The translations under genes were made by a program, and so were the position numbers. Shown piece after piece: positions 1-8,822 of a DNA stretch of 64,000 nt. Each line of letters begins with the position of its first letter. Position 1 is the stretch's first letter. The notes under the pieces are model-generated. The model worked only from the letters and a program-made list of their open reading frames with translations. It ran no database searches and was not told where the DNA came from. Origin of the DNA: Thiodiazotropha sp040506775. GTDB lineage: Bacteria > Pseudomonadota > Gammaproteobacteria > Chromatiales > Chromatiaceae. Location: the NCBI GenBank assembly GCA_040506775.1, contig JBEVWC010000007.1:380502-444501 (forward strand), in the 5' to 3' direction.

Positions 1-1
1 G

Positions 2-409
2 ATCCAGGAGCAGGGTCTGCCGGTGAGCCCCAGCGCCTCGATGATCCGAAACCTGCTGCGGACCGTGGATTTTCTCCCGTTTCTTTATGCTACCGGACTG
101 GTCAGCATGCTGTGTAACCGGCGCTTCCAGCGCCTGGGCGATCTCGCGGCAGGTACCCTGGTGGTTTATCGGGACGAACCCTGGACCATCAGTGAACCTC
201 CGTCCACGCAACCTGTTAAGCCCCCTGTGAGCCTGACCGAGGAAGAGCAATGGCTGCTGCTGGCCTTCGCCGAGCGGGGCGAGGCATTGACCCGGGAGCG
301 GCGGGAGGAGCTGGCCGGGCTGGTGGCGCCGCTGACCGGCCTGCGGGGTGAAGCGGGGGTCAACGCGCTGTACGCTTACGCCCATTGGATTCTCAAGGGA
401 CGCCGATGA
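2..409 (+). CDS. RDD family membrane protein, C-terminal part (5' end outside window)
   Basis: The reading frame is already open at base 2, so the start lies upstream of the window. The visible 135 residues carry the end of an RDD domain: an LLRTVDFLPFLYATG membrane segment followed by RRFQRLGDLAAGTLVVY, a very typical RDD signature. A charged cytoplasmic tail of about 80 residues follows. RDD proteins are small inner-membrane proteins of unclear role, possibly in transport. The stop overlaps the next start (ATGA), so the gene is the first visible member of the coupled operon that runs to 6416. An internal GTG at 23 is not needed as a start. Confidence 0.85.
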   Translation: MQEQGLPVSPSASMIRNLLRTVDFLPFLYATGLVSMLCNRRFQRLGDLAAGTLVVYRDEPWTISEPPSTQPVKPPVSLTEEEQWLLLAFAERGEALTRERREELAGLVAPLTGLRGEAGVNALYAYAHWILKGRR

Positions 410-1395
410 AGCAGCAACAGTTCGAAACCACCTATCAGCCCCTGTGGGACGAGATCGCTGCCCTGATGGACGATCTTGGCCGCGAGCGGCGCAAGCGGAC
501 CCTCAGTGTGGAGCAGCATCTGCGTTTCCCGGAACTCTACCGGCAGCTGTGCAGTCACTACGCCCTGGCGCGCAGCCGTGGCTTCAGTCCCGCAAGGGTC
601 GAGCAGTTGCACGCCCTGGTGATGCGCGGGCATCCCCTGTTGTATCGGGTCTCAGGGGTATGGCGCTGGCGGCTGCTGCAGTTCGTGTTCGGCGGATTCC
701 CTGTTGCCCTGCGACGCCAGGCCCGTTATTTCTGGGTGGCCCTGGCCGCCTTTGCGTTGCCCGCACTGGTCAGCGGGCTGGCCTGTTATCAGAATGAAAC
801 GCTGATCTACAGCCTTATGAGCCACTCCATGGTGGCGCAGATGGAGGAGAATTACGACCCCGCCAATGACCGTCCCGGGGTCTCCCGGGAACGTGCCTCG
901 GATACCGACTTCATGATGTTCGGCTATTACATCGAGAACAACATCGGCATCGGTTTTCGTACCTTCGCCCTCGGCCTGTTGTACGGGGTGGGGAGTTTGT
1001 TTCTGCTGCTCTACAACGGCTTGGTCATCGGCGGTGTGGCGGGACATCTCAGCCGGCTTGGTTATCACGACACCTTTTGGCCGTTCGTCTCGGGGCACGG
1101 TTCGTTCGAACTGACTGCAATCGTGATCTGTGGGGCCGCGGGCCTGATGCTGGGACATGCGTTGATCGCGCCCGGTCAACTGACCCGGGTGCAGGCGCTG
1201 AGACTGCGCGCTCACGAGGCGCTGCCGCTGGTCATGGGGGCGGCACTGATGCTGCTCGTGGCTGCCTTCATCGAGGCCTTCTGGTCCTCCTCGGACTTTC
1301 CCCCAGCCACCAAGTACACGGTTGCAGGCCTGTTGTGGACGCTGGTCGTCGTCTACCTGGGATTCAGCGGACGGGGGGCGCGTGGAACTCGATAG
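406..1395 (+). CDS. SpoIIM-like (stage II sporulation protein M family) membrane protein
   Basis: This 329-residue protein has a basic, helical N-terminal 100 residues followed by about five hydrophobic segments, including YFWVALAAFALPALVSG, a glycine-rich FALGLLYGVGSLFLLLYNG segment and the FELTAIVICGAAGLMLG segment that is characteristic of the SpoIIM/DUF95 family. I chose the ATG at 406, which overlaps the upstream stop as ATGA, over an upstream TTG at 385. In non-sporulating proteobacteria this family sits beside RDD, MoxR and DUF58 genes, exactly as here. The molecular role is unknown; a membrane scaffold for the MoxR/DUF58 pair is inference. Confidence 0.85.
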   Translation: MKQQQFETTYQPLWDEIAALMDDLGRERRKRTLSVEQHLRFPELYRQLCSHYALARSRGFSPARVEQLHALVMRGHPLLYRVSGVWRWRLLQFVFGGFPVALRRQARYFWVALAAFALPALVSGLACYQNETLIYSLMSHSMVAQMEENYDPANDRPGVSRERASDTDFMMFGYYIENNIGIGFRTFALGLLYGVGSLFLLLYNGLVIGGVAGHLSRLGYHDTFWPFVSGHGSFELTAIVICGAAGLMLGHALIAPGQLTRVQALRLRAHEALPLVMGAALMLLVAAFIEAFWSSSDFPPATKYTVAGLLWTLVVVYLGFSGRGARGTR

Positions 1396-3007
1396 GATCG
1401 CGATCAAGCTGCGCCCCCGCAACAGTTGGGAGGGCATCGACCTGGGATTCGCCATGGGCCAGAGCTGGTTCCGCCCGCTGTGGCTGCTCTGGTTGGGCAG
1501 CGCCCTGCCGGTCATGCTGGTGCTCACCCTGCTGCCGCTGCCCCTGTGGCTGAGCGGACTGCTGCTGTGGTGGCTCAAACCGCTCTACGAACCCCCCTTG
1601 CTGTATTGGCTGAGCCGCCGGGTGTTTTCCGAGGAGCTGAGTCTCAAGTCGGTATTCCGCTCCTGGCGGCGGATCGTCCTGCCACAGCTGTTCGCCGCCC
1701 TGACCTGGCGGCGCTTCATGGGTTCGCGCTCGTTTTTCATGCCGGTGGTGGTGCTGGAAGGCCTCAGGGGCAAGCGTCGCGCCGAGCGAATCCGGGTGCT
1801 GGGCCGTTCCACCCAGGCTGGCTTCTGGCTGACCCTGGTCGGCATCCATATCGAGACCATCCTGCAGATCGGCCTGCTGGTATTGATCTTCTCCCTGATT
1901 CCGGAGGACCTGCTGTGGACCGATTGGCAAACCTATCTGTTCGAACCGGATCTCGCCACCGAGTGGCTGCAGCATTTCGTCGCCACCCTGGTGATGTCCC
2001 TGTTCGCCCCCTTCTATGTGGCGGGGGGATTCGCCCTCTATCTGACCCGCCGCAGCCAGCTCGAGGCCTGGGACCTGGAACTGGGACTCAGACGCATGCT
2101 GGGCCGCAAGCGCAGCAGCGGCGCCACCCTGGCGACCCTGACAGGCATCATTCTGGGTGTCTGGCTGAGCCTGGGGGCCGTTCCCGGAGAGGCTCAGGCT
2201 GATGCCACACTCGCTCCGGATCAGGAGCAGACCGGACAAACCCAGGAACCGCCCGCTCTGACCGATGAAGAGCCTCCCAGCGGTTCGGAATGCAAACCCC
2301 GGGTGGAGTACGTGCCCGTCCTGGAGCCGGCGGGCCGGATGACCGGGTATGGCCTGCAGGCCGATGCGGCGGAGATCCGGGAAACGGTGGATGCGGTACT
2401 CGCCGAGCCGGTGTTCGGCCGTACCGAGACCGTCACCTACTGGAAACCGAAAAACAGTGAAGAAGAGGAGGAGGATGAGGAGAAGATCGAACCCTCTGAT
2501 TTCGGCTGGGTGAAGGTTGTGGCTCGGTTGATTGAACTGCTGATGTGGTTGACCCTGGGTGGATTGATTGCCTACCTGGTCTACTGGTTAGCGGACAACC
2601 GGGGATGGCTCAGAGAAATGTCGCTGCAAGGCAGTCCGGAGCGCCCTTTGCCGACCCGCCTGGCGGGTCTGGACCTGCGTCAGGAGAGTCTGCCCGACGA
2701 TCCTGCGCAGGCGGCCCGGGCTCTGATTGGGCAGGGGGACTACCGGGCCGCGCTCGGCTTGCTCTACCGGGCCGCCCTGTCCCGGCTGGTACACCGCGAC
2801 CAGCTGGAGATTCACGAGGGCGACACCGAGGGTTCCTGTCTGGCCCGGGTGCGGATGCTGCCCAGGCCGGGGCTGCATGACTATTTTGCAGAATTGACCG
2901 GTCACTGGCTGAGGCTGGCCTATAACCACCAGTCACCGGATCCGGCGCAGGCATTGGAACTGTGTGAGGGCTGGCAGCGGCAGTTTGGAGTCTCCCATGA
3001 CACATAG
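1382..3007 (+). CDS. DUF4129 domain membrane protein
   Basis: A 541-residue membrane protein starting at a GTG that overlaps the upstream gene by 14 bp; the first residues are MELDRIAIKLRPRNSWEGID. Upstream in-frame starts lie inside the SpoIIM-like gene and give a non-native N-terminus. It has about four hydrophobic segments in the first 270 residues, a Pro/Glu-rich linker with an acidic EEEEEDEE run, another membrane segment (LIELLMWLTLGGLIAYLVYW) and a C-terminal DUF4129-like domain (AARALIGQGDYRAALGLLYR ... LTGHWLRLAYNHQ). DUF4129 also ends transglutaminase-like membrane proteins, but no transglutaminase core is visible here. Confidence 0.82.
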   Translation: MELDRIAIKLRPRNSWEGIDLGFAMGQSWFRPLWLLWLGSALPVMLVLTLLPLPLWLSGLLLWWLKPLYEPPLLYWLSRRVFSEELSLKSVFRSWRRIVLPQLFAALTWRRFMGSRSFFMPVVVLEGLRGKRRAERIRVLGRSTQAGFWLTLVGIHIETILQIGLLVLIFSLIPEDLLWTDWQTYLFEPDLATEWLQHFVATLVMSLFAPFYVAGGFALYLTRRSQLEAWDLELGLRRMLGRKRSSGATLATLTGIILGVWLSLGAVPGEAQADATLAPDQEQTGQTQEPPALTDEEPPSGSECKPRVEYVPVLEPAGRMTGYGLQADAAEIRETVDAVLAEPVFGRTETVTYWKPKNSEEEEEDEEKIEPSDFGWVKVVARLIELLMWLTLGGLIAYLVYWLADNRGWLREMSLQGSPERPLPTRLAGLDLRQESLPDDPAQAARALIGQGDYRAALGLLYRAALSRLVHRDQLEIHEGDTEGSCLARVRMLPRPGLHDYFAELTGHWLRLAYNHQSPDPAQALELCEGWQRQFGVSHDT

Positions 3008-4148
3008 CCGCACCAATGGGATCATCCTGGCTCTGCTCGTAATCCTGCTGTCGGTGCTGGGCGGCTACTGGTTCTTTGATAATTTCGAGCGCCAGACCAA
3101 GGAACTTCGTCTCGGCGCGGAACGTGAGGCCCGGGAGAACCCGCTGCTCGCCACACAGATGACCCTCGAGCGTCTCGGTGTCACAGCTGAGAGCCAGCCG
3201 GGGCGGAACTTGCTTACACAGCTGCCCGACACTGCTGGTCTGATCCTGATCCATGACCTGGGTCCCTCGTTAAACCAGACTCAACAGAGCGCCCTGCTGG
3301 AGTGGGTGGCCCAGGGCGGTTATCTGGTGGCGAGTCCCGGCAGCCAGTGGGGGGATTCGATGCCCCATTCCCTGATGGAGACCTTTTCGGTCAGTCTGCG
3401 CGAGGATGACGATTACGCATCAGACGACCTGTCGTGGGTCGAACTGCCGGGTCTGGAAGAGCCGCTTCAGGTGGCGTTCGACAACACCCGCTGGTTCGAG
3501 ATCGCGGAACCCAATGGTGAGGCGCGGTTGTTAAGCCAGTCCGAGCGGTGTTTGACCTATGCCTGGGGTTCAGGCCGGGTCAGTTTCCTCAGCGATACGG
3601 AAATGTTCACCAATGAGCAGATCGGTGAGCATGATCATGCCCGCCTGCTGGCCTATTTTACACCTCCCGGTGGGCACGCCTGGCTGCTCTATGGCGCCGA
3701 CGTGCCCTCCCTGCCGGAACTGTTGTGGCGTTTTGCCCCCTATCTGGTCATCACCCTGCTGGCCTGGATGATCCTGAGCCTGTGGCGCATGGGCCAGCAG
3801 TCCGGTCCCAAGCTGGGGATCGAACGTCCCGCCCGGCGGGACCTGCTGGAACACCTCCAGGCGAGTGCCGAGTTTGCCTGGCGACTCGACCCACGCAACG
3901 GTCTGCTCAGACAGGCCCGTCAGCAGGTGGAGAAACGCTGGCTCAGTGCACATCCGGGATTGCTCAATATGGACCCGCAGCAACGTTGCGCCTGGCTCTC
4001 CGAACGCACCGGTATGACCGCCCGATCCATCAACGCGGCGCTCTATCCCGATCCCAGGGATCCGGAGGCACAGATCAAAACCACCGCCCATCTGCAGCGC
4101 CTCTACTCGGCGCTGCACCCAGAAAGGAAGTTGAAAGCGCATGAATGA
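2997..4148 (+). CDS. DUF4350 domain membrane protein
   Basis: This 383-residue protein begins at the ATG of MTHSRTNGIILALLVILL, overlapping the upstream stop by 11 bp. One membrane helix lies near residues 7-28, then a periplasmic domain of about 210 residues with a glutamine-amidotransferase-like pattern (TAGLILIHDLGPSLNQTQQ, LLEWVAQGGYLVASPG) typical of DUF4350. A second helix (LLWRFAPYLVITLLAWMILS) and a cytoplasmic tail follow. Its place between the DUF4129 gene and moxR matches the usual proteobacterial order. It probably senses or binds something on the periplasmic side; this is inference. Confidence 0.8.
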   Translation: MTHSRTNGIILALLVILLSVLGGYWFFDNFERQTKELRLGAEREARENPLLATQMTLERLGVTAESQPGRNLLTQLPDTAGLILIHDLGPSLNQTQQSALLEWVAQGGYLVASPGSQWGDSMPHSLMETFSVSLREDDDYASDDLSWVELPGLEEPLQVAFDNTRWFEIAEPNGEARLLSQSERCLTYAWGSGRVSFLSDTEMFTNEQIGEHDHARLLAYFTPPGGHAWLLYGADVPSLPELLWRFAPYLVITLLAWMILSLWRMGQQSGPKLGIERPARRDLLEHLQASAEFAWRLDPRNGLLRQARQQVEKRWLSAHPGLLNMDPQQRCAWLSERTGMTARSINAALYPDPRDPEAQIKTTAHLQRLYSALHPERKLKAHE

Positions 4149-5115
4149 ATCCTCTCCTGAAATGAACGACCTGTTCGGGCGCGCCCGGGCCCTGGAGCCT
4201 GAGATCGCCCGGGCTGTGGTTGGCCAGCAGTCGGTGATCCACGAAGTGGTGCTGGCCCTGTTTTCCGCAGGACATGTGCTGGTGGAGGGGGTGCCCGGGT
4301 TGGGCAAGACCCTGCTGGTGCGCAGTCTCGCAGCTGCCATACAGGGCGAGTTCAGCCGAATCCAGTTCACCCCGGACCTGATGCCCAGCGACATCTCCGG
4401 GCACATCATGTTCGATATGAAGAGTGAAAACTTTCGCGTGCGCAGGGGACCGGTGTTCTGCAATCTGCTGCTGGCCGACGAGATCAACCGCTCTCCGGCC
4501 AAGACCCAGTCGGCCCTGCTGGAGGCGATGCAGGAGCAGCAGGTCACCATCGAGGGACGCACCTTTCCCCTGGACGCCCCCTTTCTGGTGCTCGCCACCC
4601 AGAACCCGATCGAGCAGGAGGGTACCTACCCGTTGCCCCAGGCCCAGCTCGATCGGTTCCTGCTCAAGGTGTTCATTGACTATCCCAGCGAAACCGATGA
4701 ACAGGCGATGGTCCGCCAGGTGGCCCGGGACCGGGTCGCCGATCAACTCGACACCTCCGCGATCCGGCCGATTCTGAAAGCCGCAGAGATTCCGCAGCTG
4801 CAGCAGAACATTGCCAGCCTGCGTATGGATGACGAGATCGTCAATTACGCGGTGCGCCTGGTGCGTGCTGCCCGGGACTGGAACGGCATCGAGGCCGGTC
4901 CCGGTCCCCGTGGCAGTCTCTCCTTGCTGCGTACGGCCCGGGCCGAGGCCTTTTTACAGCAGCGGGACTATGTGATCCCGGACGATATCAAGGCAGCGGC
5001 CTTGCCGGTGTTGCGCCATCGGGTGCGCCTGACCACCGATCTGGAGATCGAAGGCTATACCCCGGATGATGTTCTGAGGGACCTGCTCGTCAACATCCCG
5101 GCGCCGCGTCAGTGA
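4141..5115 (+). CDS. MoxR-family AAA+ ATPase
   Basis: A 324-residue ATPase with Walker A GVPGLGKT at residues 50-57, Walker B-type LLLADEINRSP, the sensor ATQNPIEQEGTYPLP and the family motif QAQLDRFLLK. This is the canonical MoxR (AAA_3) layout with a C-terminal lid domain. MoxR ATPases act with vWA-domain partners as chaperones in maturation of enzymes or envelope complexes; here the partner is the DUF58 protein encoded next. The start overlaps the upstream stop by 8 bp and the stop overlaps the next GTG start by 4 bp, so translation is coupled. The substrate cannot be told from the sequence. Confidence 0.93.
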   Translation: MNESSPEMNDLFGRARALEPEIARAVVGQQSVIHEVVLALFSAGHVLVEGVPGLGKTLLVRSLAAAIQGEFSRIQFTPDLMPSDISGHIMFDMKSENFRVRRGPVFCNLLLADEINRSPAKTQSALLEAMQEQQVTIEGRTFPLDAPFLVLATQNPIEQEGTYPLPQAQLDRFLLKVFIDYPSETDEQAMVRQVARDRVADQLDTSAIRPILKAAEIPQLQQNIASLRMDDEIVNYAVRLVRAARDWNGIEAGPGPRGSLSLLRTARAEAFLQQRDYVIPDDIKAAALPVLRHRVRLTTDLEIEGYTPDDVLRDLLVNIPAPRQ

Positions 5116-6416
5116 GACCTGGCCCGCGCCTGGTACACAGCCTCGCGCTGCTCGGCCTGCCGGCCCTGGCGGCGCCGTGGGTGCCTGCGCTCGGGTTAGT
5201 GTGGAAAGGCGGATTGGCCGTGCTGGTGATGCTCGCGCTGATCGACCTGCTGCGGCTGCGGCGCTTGCCAACACCAGGAGTGGTCAGGGAGATCCATACC
5301 ACCATCCCGGTCGGTGTCTGGAGCGAGGTGCGGCTGATTCTGGACCACCGGGGCGACAGACCGCTCAATCTGAGTGTACACGATCACCATCCGGCAGATT
5401 GTCAGGTCGAGGGGTTGCCCCAGAGCATGACCCTGGCCGCCCAGCGCCGCTTCAGCATGGGCTACCGGCTGCGTCCGAAATCCCGGGGAGAACAACGCTT
5501 CCCCTTGGTCGATCTGGTGCTGAAATCACCCCTGGGGCTGTGGCGGCAGAAGCGCCGCATCGATCACTTGACCCGGGTGCGGGTGTTTCCCAATTTCCGC
5601 GAGATTGCCCACTATGCCCTGTTGGCCACCGACAACCACCTCAGCCAGATCGGGGTGCGTAAACGCCAGCGCCGGGGCGAAGGCAGCGATTTCCACCAGT
5701 TGCGTGAATACCGTACCGGGGACAGCCTGCGGCAAATCGACTGGAAGGCCAGTTCCCGTTACCGCAAACTGATTTCGAAGGAATACCAGGACGAACGGGA
5801 CCAGCAACTGGTGTTTCTCCTGGACTGCGGCCGCCACATGCGTCATGAGGACGCGGACGGGGCCCACCTCGATCACGCCCTGAATGCCATGCTGTTGCTC
5901 AGTTATGTGGCCGCCCGTCAGGGTGATGCCGTGGGCTTTCTCAGTTTCGGTGGTGTGGATCGCTGGCAGCCGCCGATCAAGGGCGGCAATCTGGTGCGGC
6001 GGATGCTGGATCGCAGTTACGACATCGAAACCACCCTGGAAGCCGCCGACTACCTCGGTGCGGCCCAGAAACTCATGCCCCTGCAACGCCGTCGCGCCCT
6101 GATCGTGATCATTACCAACAGCCGTACTGAAGAGCAGCACAATCTGCAGACAGCGGTGAAGCTGCTGGCCCGACGCCACCTGGTGGTGGTGGCGGATCTG
6201 CACGAAGCAAGCCTCGACAAAATGCTCAGCCTGCCGGTGACCAACCGCAAGGACGCTCTGCGCTTCCAATCCGTGCTCGACTATCTCGAAACCCGCAAAG
6301 CGGGTCATGAGCGCATCCAGTATCGTGGTGCGCGGGTGATCGACAGTCGACCCCAGCAGTTGCCGATCAACCTGGTGAATGCCTATCTGGACGTGAAGAC
6401 GGCGGGTCGGCTGTAA
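5112..6416 (+). CDS. DUF58 domain protein (vWA-like MoxR partner)
   Basis: A 434-residue protein starting at GTG 5112. An N-terminal hydrophobic hairpin (LALLGLPALAAPWVPALGL; GGLAVLVMLALIDLL) is followed by a beta-rich segment and then the DUF58 signature GEGSDFHQLREYRTGDSLRQ, leading to IDWKASSRYRKL. A vWA-like fold follows (LVFLLDCGRHM, ALIVIITNSRTEEQ), although a perfect MIDAS motif is not obvious. It ends the coupled operon. DUF58 proteins are encoded next to MoxR ATPases almost universally; anchoring of the ATPase to the membrane is inference. Confidence 0.9.
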   Translation: MRPGPRLVHSLALLGLPALAAPWVPALGLVWKGGLAVLVMLALIDLLRLRRLPTPGVVREIHTTIPVGVWSEVRLILDHRGDRPLNLSVHDHHPADCQVEGLPQSMTLAAQRRFSMGYRLRPKSRGEQRFPLVDLVLKSPLGLWRQKRRIDHLTRVRVFPNFREIAHYALLATDNHLSQIGVRKRQRRGEGSDFHQLREYRTGDSLRQIDWKASSRYRKLISKEYQDERDQQLVFLLDCGRHMRHEDADGAHLDHALNAMLLLSYVAARQGDAVGFLSFGGVDRWQPPIKGGNLVRRMLDRSYDIETTLEAADYLGAAQKLMPLQRRRALIVIITNSRTEEQHNLQTAVKLLARRHLVVVADLHEASLDKMLSLPVTNRKDALRFQSVLDYLETRKAGHERIQYRGARVIDSRPQQLPINLVNAYLDVKTAGRL

Positions 6417-7123
6417 AGCCCAGGCGTTGTTTCAATCGCATCAGCCCATAACAATGTCAGTTCCATCAACGACTTTGCTTGGAGTAAGACGCGGAATTTC
6501 GTGCTCTATCACATAAACAAATATGAATCTTCATAGCGACCTGTTACAGATATTGCCTTATAGCTTCACCGGTATTATTACCTTGATGGGCTGGGATCTT
6601 ATGCATATTCTAAAGATGACGCTCTGCAACAATCGCAAGTTAAAGGCCATTTTTCCGTAGAGCGAGTTCGTGCTGCCATGGCATCAACCTGGAAAGCCGG
6701 GTAGTGCCAGGTTCTGTTACGCTCAGTATTCGCCACGAAACGTGCTGATGACACATCGCGGAGCCTAGGTTAAGCCAAGTCCTGCGGACGCAGGGAGCAT
6801 CGTGCGGTTGATCGCCGGGTGGCGGAGTCACGACCTGATCCAATTGGCCGGTCTGGTCGGACAAGTGCCCTGGGACCTTCCCGCAGGAACGGATCGTTCT
6901 GCGTCGTATCATCGTAACGATGATCACATGGCAGCAGGCCGGAAACATCAACTCAGGGATTAGGGATGTCCAATATAGTGACCGTTATGGGAATCGCCAC
7001 GCGGAACCGGGCGAGACACACCACTTCCACCTGGAAGTGTGTAACAGGCTGGTTGCGCCATGCCTTCGGTTGTGGCGCCAACCAGGGTTTGTCTGGCGTT
7101 GATCTTGACCGGGGGGGCCAAGC
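6417..7123. other. Non-coding stretch between DUF58 gene and methyltransferase gene
   Basis: No convincing gene is seen in these 707 bp; the reading frames are short and have no recognisable protein features. Two structured spots are visible: a perfect inverted repeat CACTTCCA-CC-TGGAAGTG at 7022-7039, and a near-perfect GC-rich hairpin at about 7049-7085 (CTGGTTGCGCC ... GGCGCCAACCAG). Both lie just upstream of the GTG start at 7124 and could be an operator or a leader structure. Confidence 0.5.
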
Positions 7124-7744
7124 GTGAACAGCTCAATTACGGAACTGATCTCCAAGGCAAAGGGGATGTATTGCAGGGTCTTCTTCGAAAATCTGACGGG
7201 GTTGGATACCACCACCGTCGTCAGGCTGTCCGATGTCAGTGAAGACGAAAATGAACGCAGCAACTACATTCCATCAGGCTGGGCAACGCTCAGATATCTG
7301 AATACCACGCGTCCTCTACGAAGCGACGATGTATTCCTCGATATTGGTTCGGGCAAGGGACGTGTGGTGCTCCTGGCAGCCACATATCCCGTCAGGCGTG
7401 TCATTGGTGTGGAATTGTCATCCGTGCTTCATGAGATTGCACAGAGTAATCTCGCGCGGGCTGAGAAGTGGCTCGCCTGCCGGGATGTGCAACTCGTATG
7501 CGATGATGCCGCGAGCTACCAGATCCCGGATGACGTCACGGTTGTCTATCTTTTCAATCCCTTCGTCGGCGCACCTTTCCTGCGCGTCATCGACAATATC
7601 GGAGAGTCGCTGCTCCGCCGGAAACGGCCGATCTGGATTTTCTACACCAACCCGGTGATGCACCAGTACATTGTCGAGCGCAGTTGGGTCAGGGTGCATG
7701 AATTCATAAGCGGCTCGGTCGCGATCTACGAGTGCAATCTGTAG
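7124..7744 (+). CDS. Class I SAM-dependent methyltransferase
   Basis: A 206-residue protein with motif I VFLDIGSGKGR at residues 70-80, the acidic SAM-ribose residue in VIGVELS (Glu97) and a post-motif LFNPF at 143-147, matching small class I methyltransferases with a DOT1-like SAM pocket. The GTG start at 7124 follows a G-rich stretch. An N-terminal helical cap of about 60 residues precedes the Rossmann core. The substrate is unknown, since the neighbours give no pathway. It appears to be monocistronic. Confidence 0.82.
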   Translation: MNSSITELISKAKGMYCRVFFENLTGLDTTTVVRLSDVSEDENERSNYIPSGWATLRYLNTTRPLRSDDVFLDIGSGKGRVVLLAATYPVRRVIGVELSSVLHEIAQSNLARAEKWLACRDVQLVCDDAASYQIPDDVTVVYLFNPFVGAPFLRVIDNIGESLLRRKRPIWIFYTNPVMHQYIVERSWVRVHEFISGSVAIYECNL

Positions 7745-7769
7745 TAGTGGACAGGTCGGGATGTGATCT

Positions 7770-8006
7770 CTACTCGGTAGACTCAGCAGTCGCTGGGATG
7801 TGTATATGGGGTATTCCATAACGTTTTGAAGAATTCCTGCCGACCACAACTGGATGTATCCTGACTTTGCACATATTTGTGCTGAACAGGTCTTCGATTA
7901 ATAACATGGCAGAAGAGTGATTCAAGCATATAATCCGTTCGGCCTCGGCGATGACAGGAACGGCGGTAGTGCTCAGGCATAGAAAGATACTGATAGTCTT
8001 TTTCAT
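7770..8006 (-). CDS. Possible small exported protein
   Basis: This 78-codon frame starts with a signal-peptide-like sequence (MKKTISIFLCLSTTAVPVIA, then EAE). The mature part is about 55 residues, contains two cysteines and has no family I recognise. No good ribosome binding site is visible, and an upstream in-frame start at 8042 is possible. It occupies an otherwise empty gap between the methyltransferase and lipocalin genes. The signal peptide is the only support. Confidence 0.35.
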   Translation of the reverse strand: MKKTISIFLCLSTTAVPVIAEAERIICLNHSSAMLLIEDLFSTNMCKVRIHPVVVGRNSSKRYGIPHIHIPATAESTE

Positions 8007-8195
8007 CGCCGCAGGCGTACTGCTTTTCGATTTTGTTTTCAATCAAAGCAATATTACTGCTCTCGGTTATAAGCTGTTCCTCAGAGTCGCAGTAATCCTG
8101 TCAAAGCTATTCTCATAAATCATTCACATGACTGTAGCAATCAGGCAACATACAGAAAAATCGCTTCATCAATACTGAGATAAATAACGATCGCC

Positions 8196-8723
8196 ATGAT
8201 GAACTTTGTAAAAGTTGCACTCGTTGTACTTTTCCTGTCCGGTTGTGTTGGGATGCCTGAACGGGTCAAGCCGGTGGATAATTTCGATCTGCAGCGCTAC
8301 CTCGGCAAGTGGTATGAAATCGCAAGGCTTGACCACTCTTTCGAAAGAGGACTGGACAACATTACCGCTGAATACACCCTTCGTGATGATGGTGGGGTAA
8401 GAGTGGTGAACAGAGGTTATTCCACTGAAGACGGAGACTGGCGCAGTGCCGAGGGTAAAGCCTACTTTGTAGAGGATCCAACGAAGGGCTATCTCAAAGT
8501 CTCTTTTTTTGGTCCCTTCTATGGCGCCTATGTGGTGTTCGATCTGGACCGTGAAAACTACCAGTATGCCTTCGTATCAGGACCTGACAGCGACTACTTG
8601 TGGTTCCTTTCACGCACACCTCAGGTGAGTGAGGAACTGCTTGAGCGTTTCAGGCGGGAATCCAGGGATCTTGGTTTCGATGTTGATCAACTGATCTATG
8701 TGAAGCATGAACCGGTTCCGTGA
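8196..8723 (+). CDS. blc: Outer-membrane lipocalin (Blc-like lipoprotein)
   Basis: A 175-residue lipoprotein: the signal peptide ends in lipobox LSGC with the lipidated Cys at residue 17. The lipocalin start motif GKWYEIARLDHSFERGL follows at about 37-53, and then the eight-strand pattern (VRVVNRGYSTEDGDW, AEGKAYF, YLKVSFFGPFYGAYVVFDLD, YAFVSGPDSDYLWFLSRTP). Bacterial Blc proteins bind lysophospholipids or fatty acids at the outer membrane and are usually stress induced. The start could equally be the second Met, three bases downstream. Confidence 0.92.
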   Translation: MMNFVKVALVVLFLSGCVGMPERVKPVDNFDLQRYLGKWYEIARLDHSFERGLDNITAEYTLRDDGGVRVVNRGYSTEDGDWRSAEGKAYFVEDPTKGYLKVSFFGPFYGAYVVFDLDRENYQYAFVSGPDSDYLWFLSRTPQVSEELLERFRRESRDLGFDVDQLIYVKHEPVP

Positions 8724-8822
8724 TTTACAACATCATGTGCAGGTCACCCGGTCAGTCTGCTATGTCTGCTCATCATGCAGTGAGCTTGGCTCGGCAATCA
8801 CAGCCGAAAGGTCTGTAAAAGC

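Noticed and set aside
6640..6951. Minus-strand frame of 103 codons
   Set aside because: The product has no family character and the region contains inverted repeats, so a gene is not supported.
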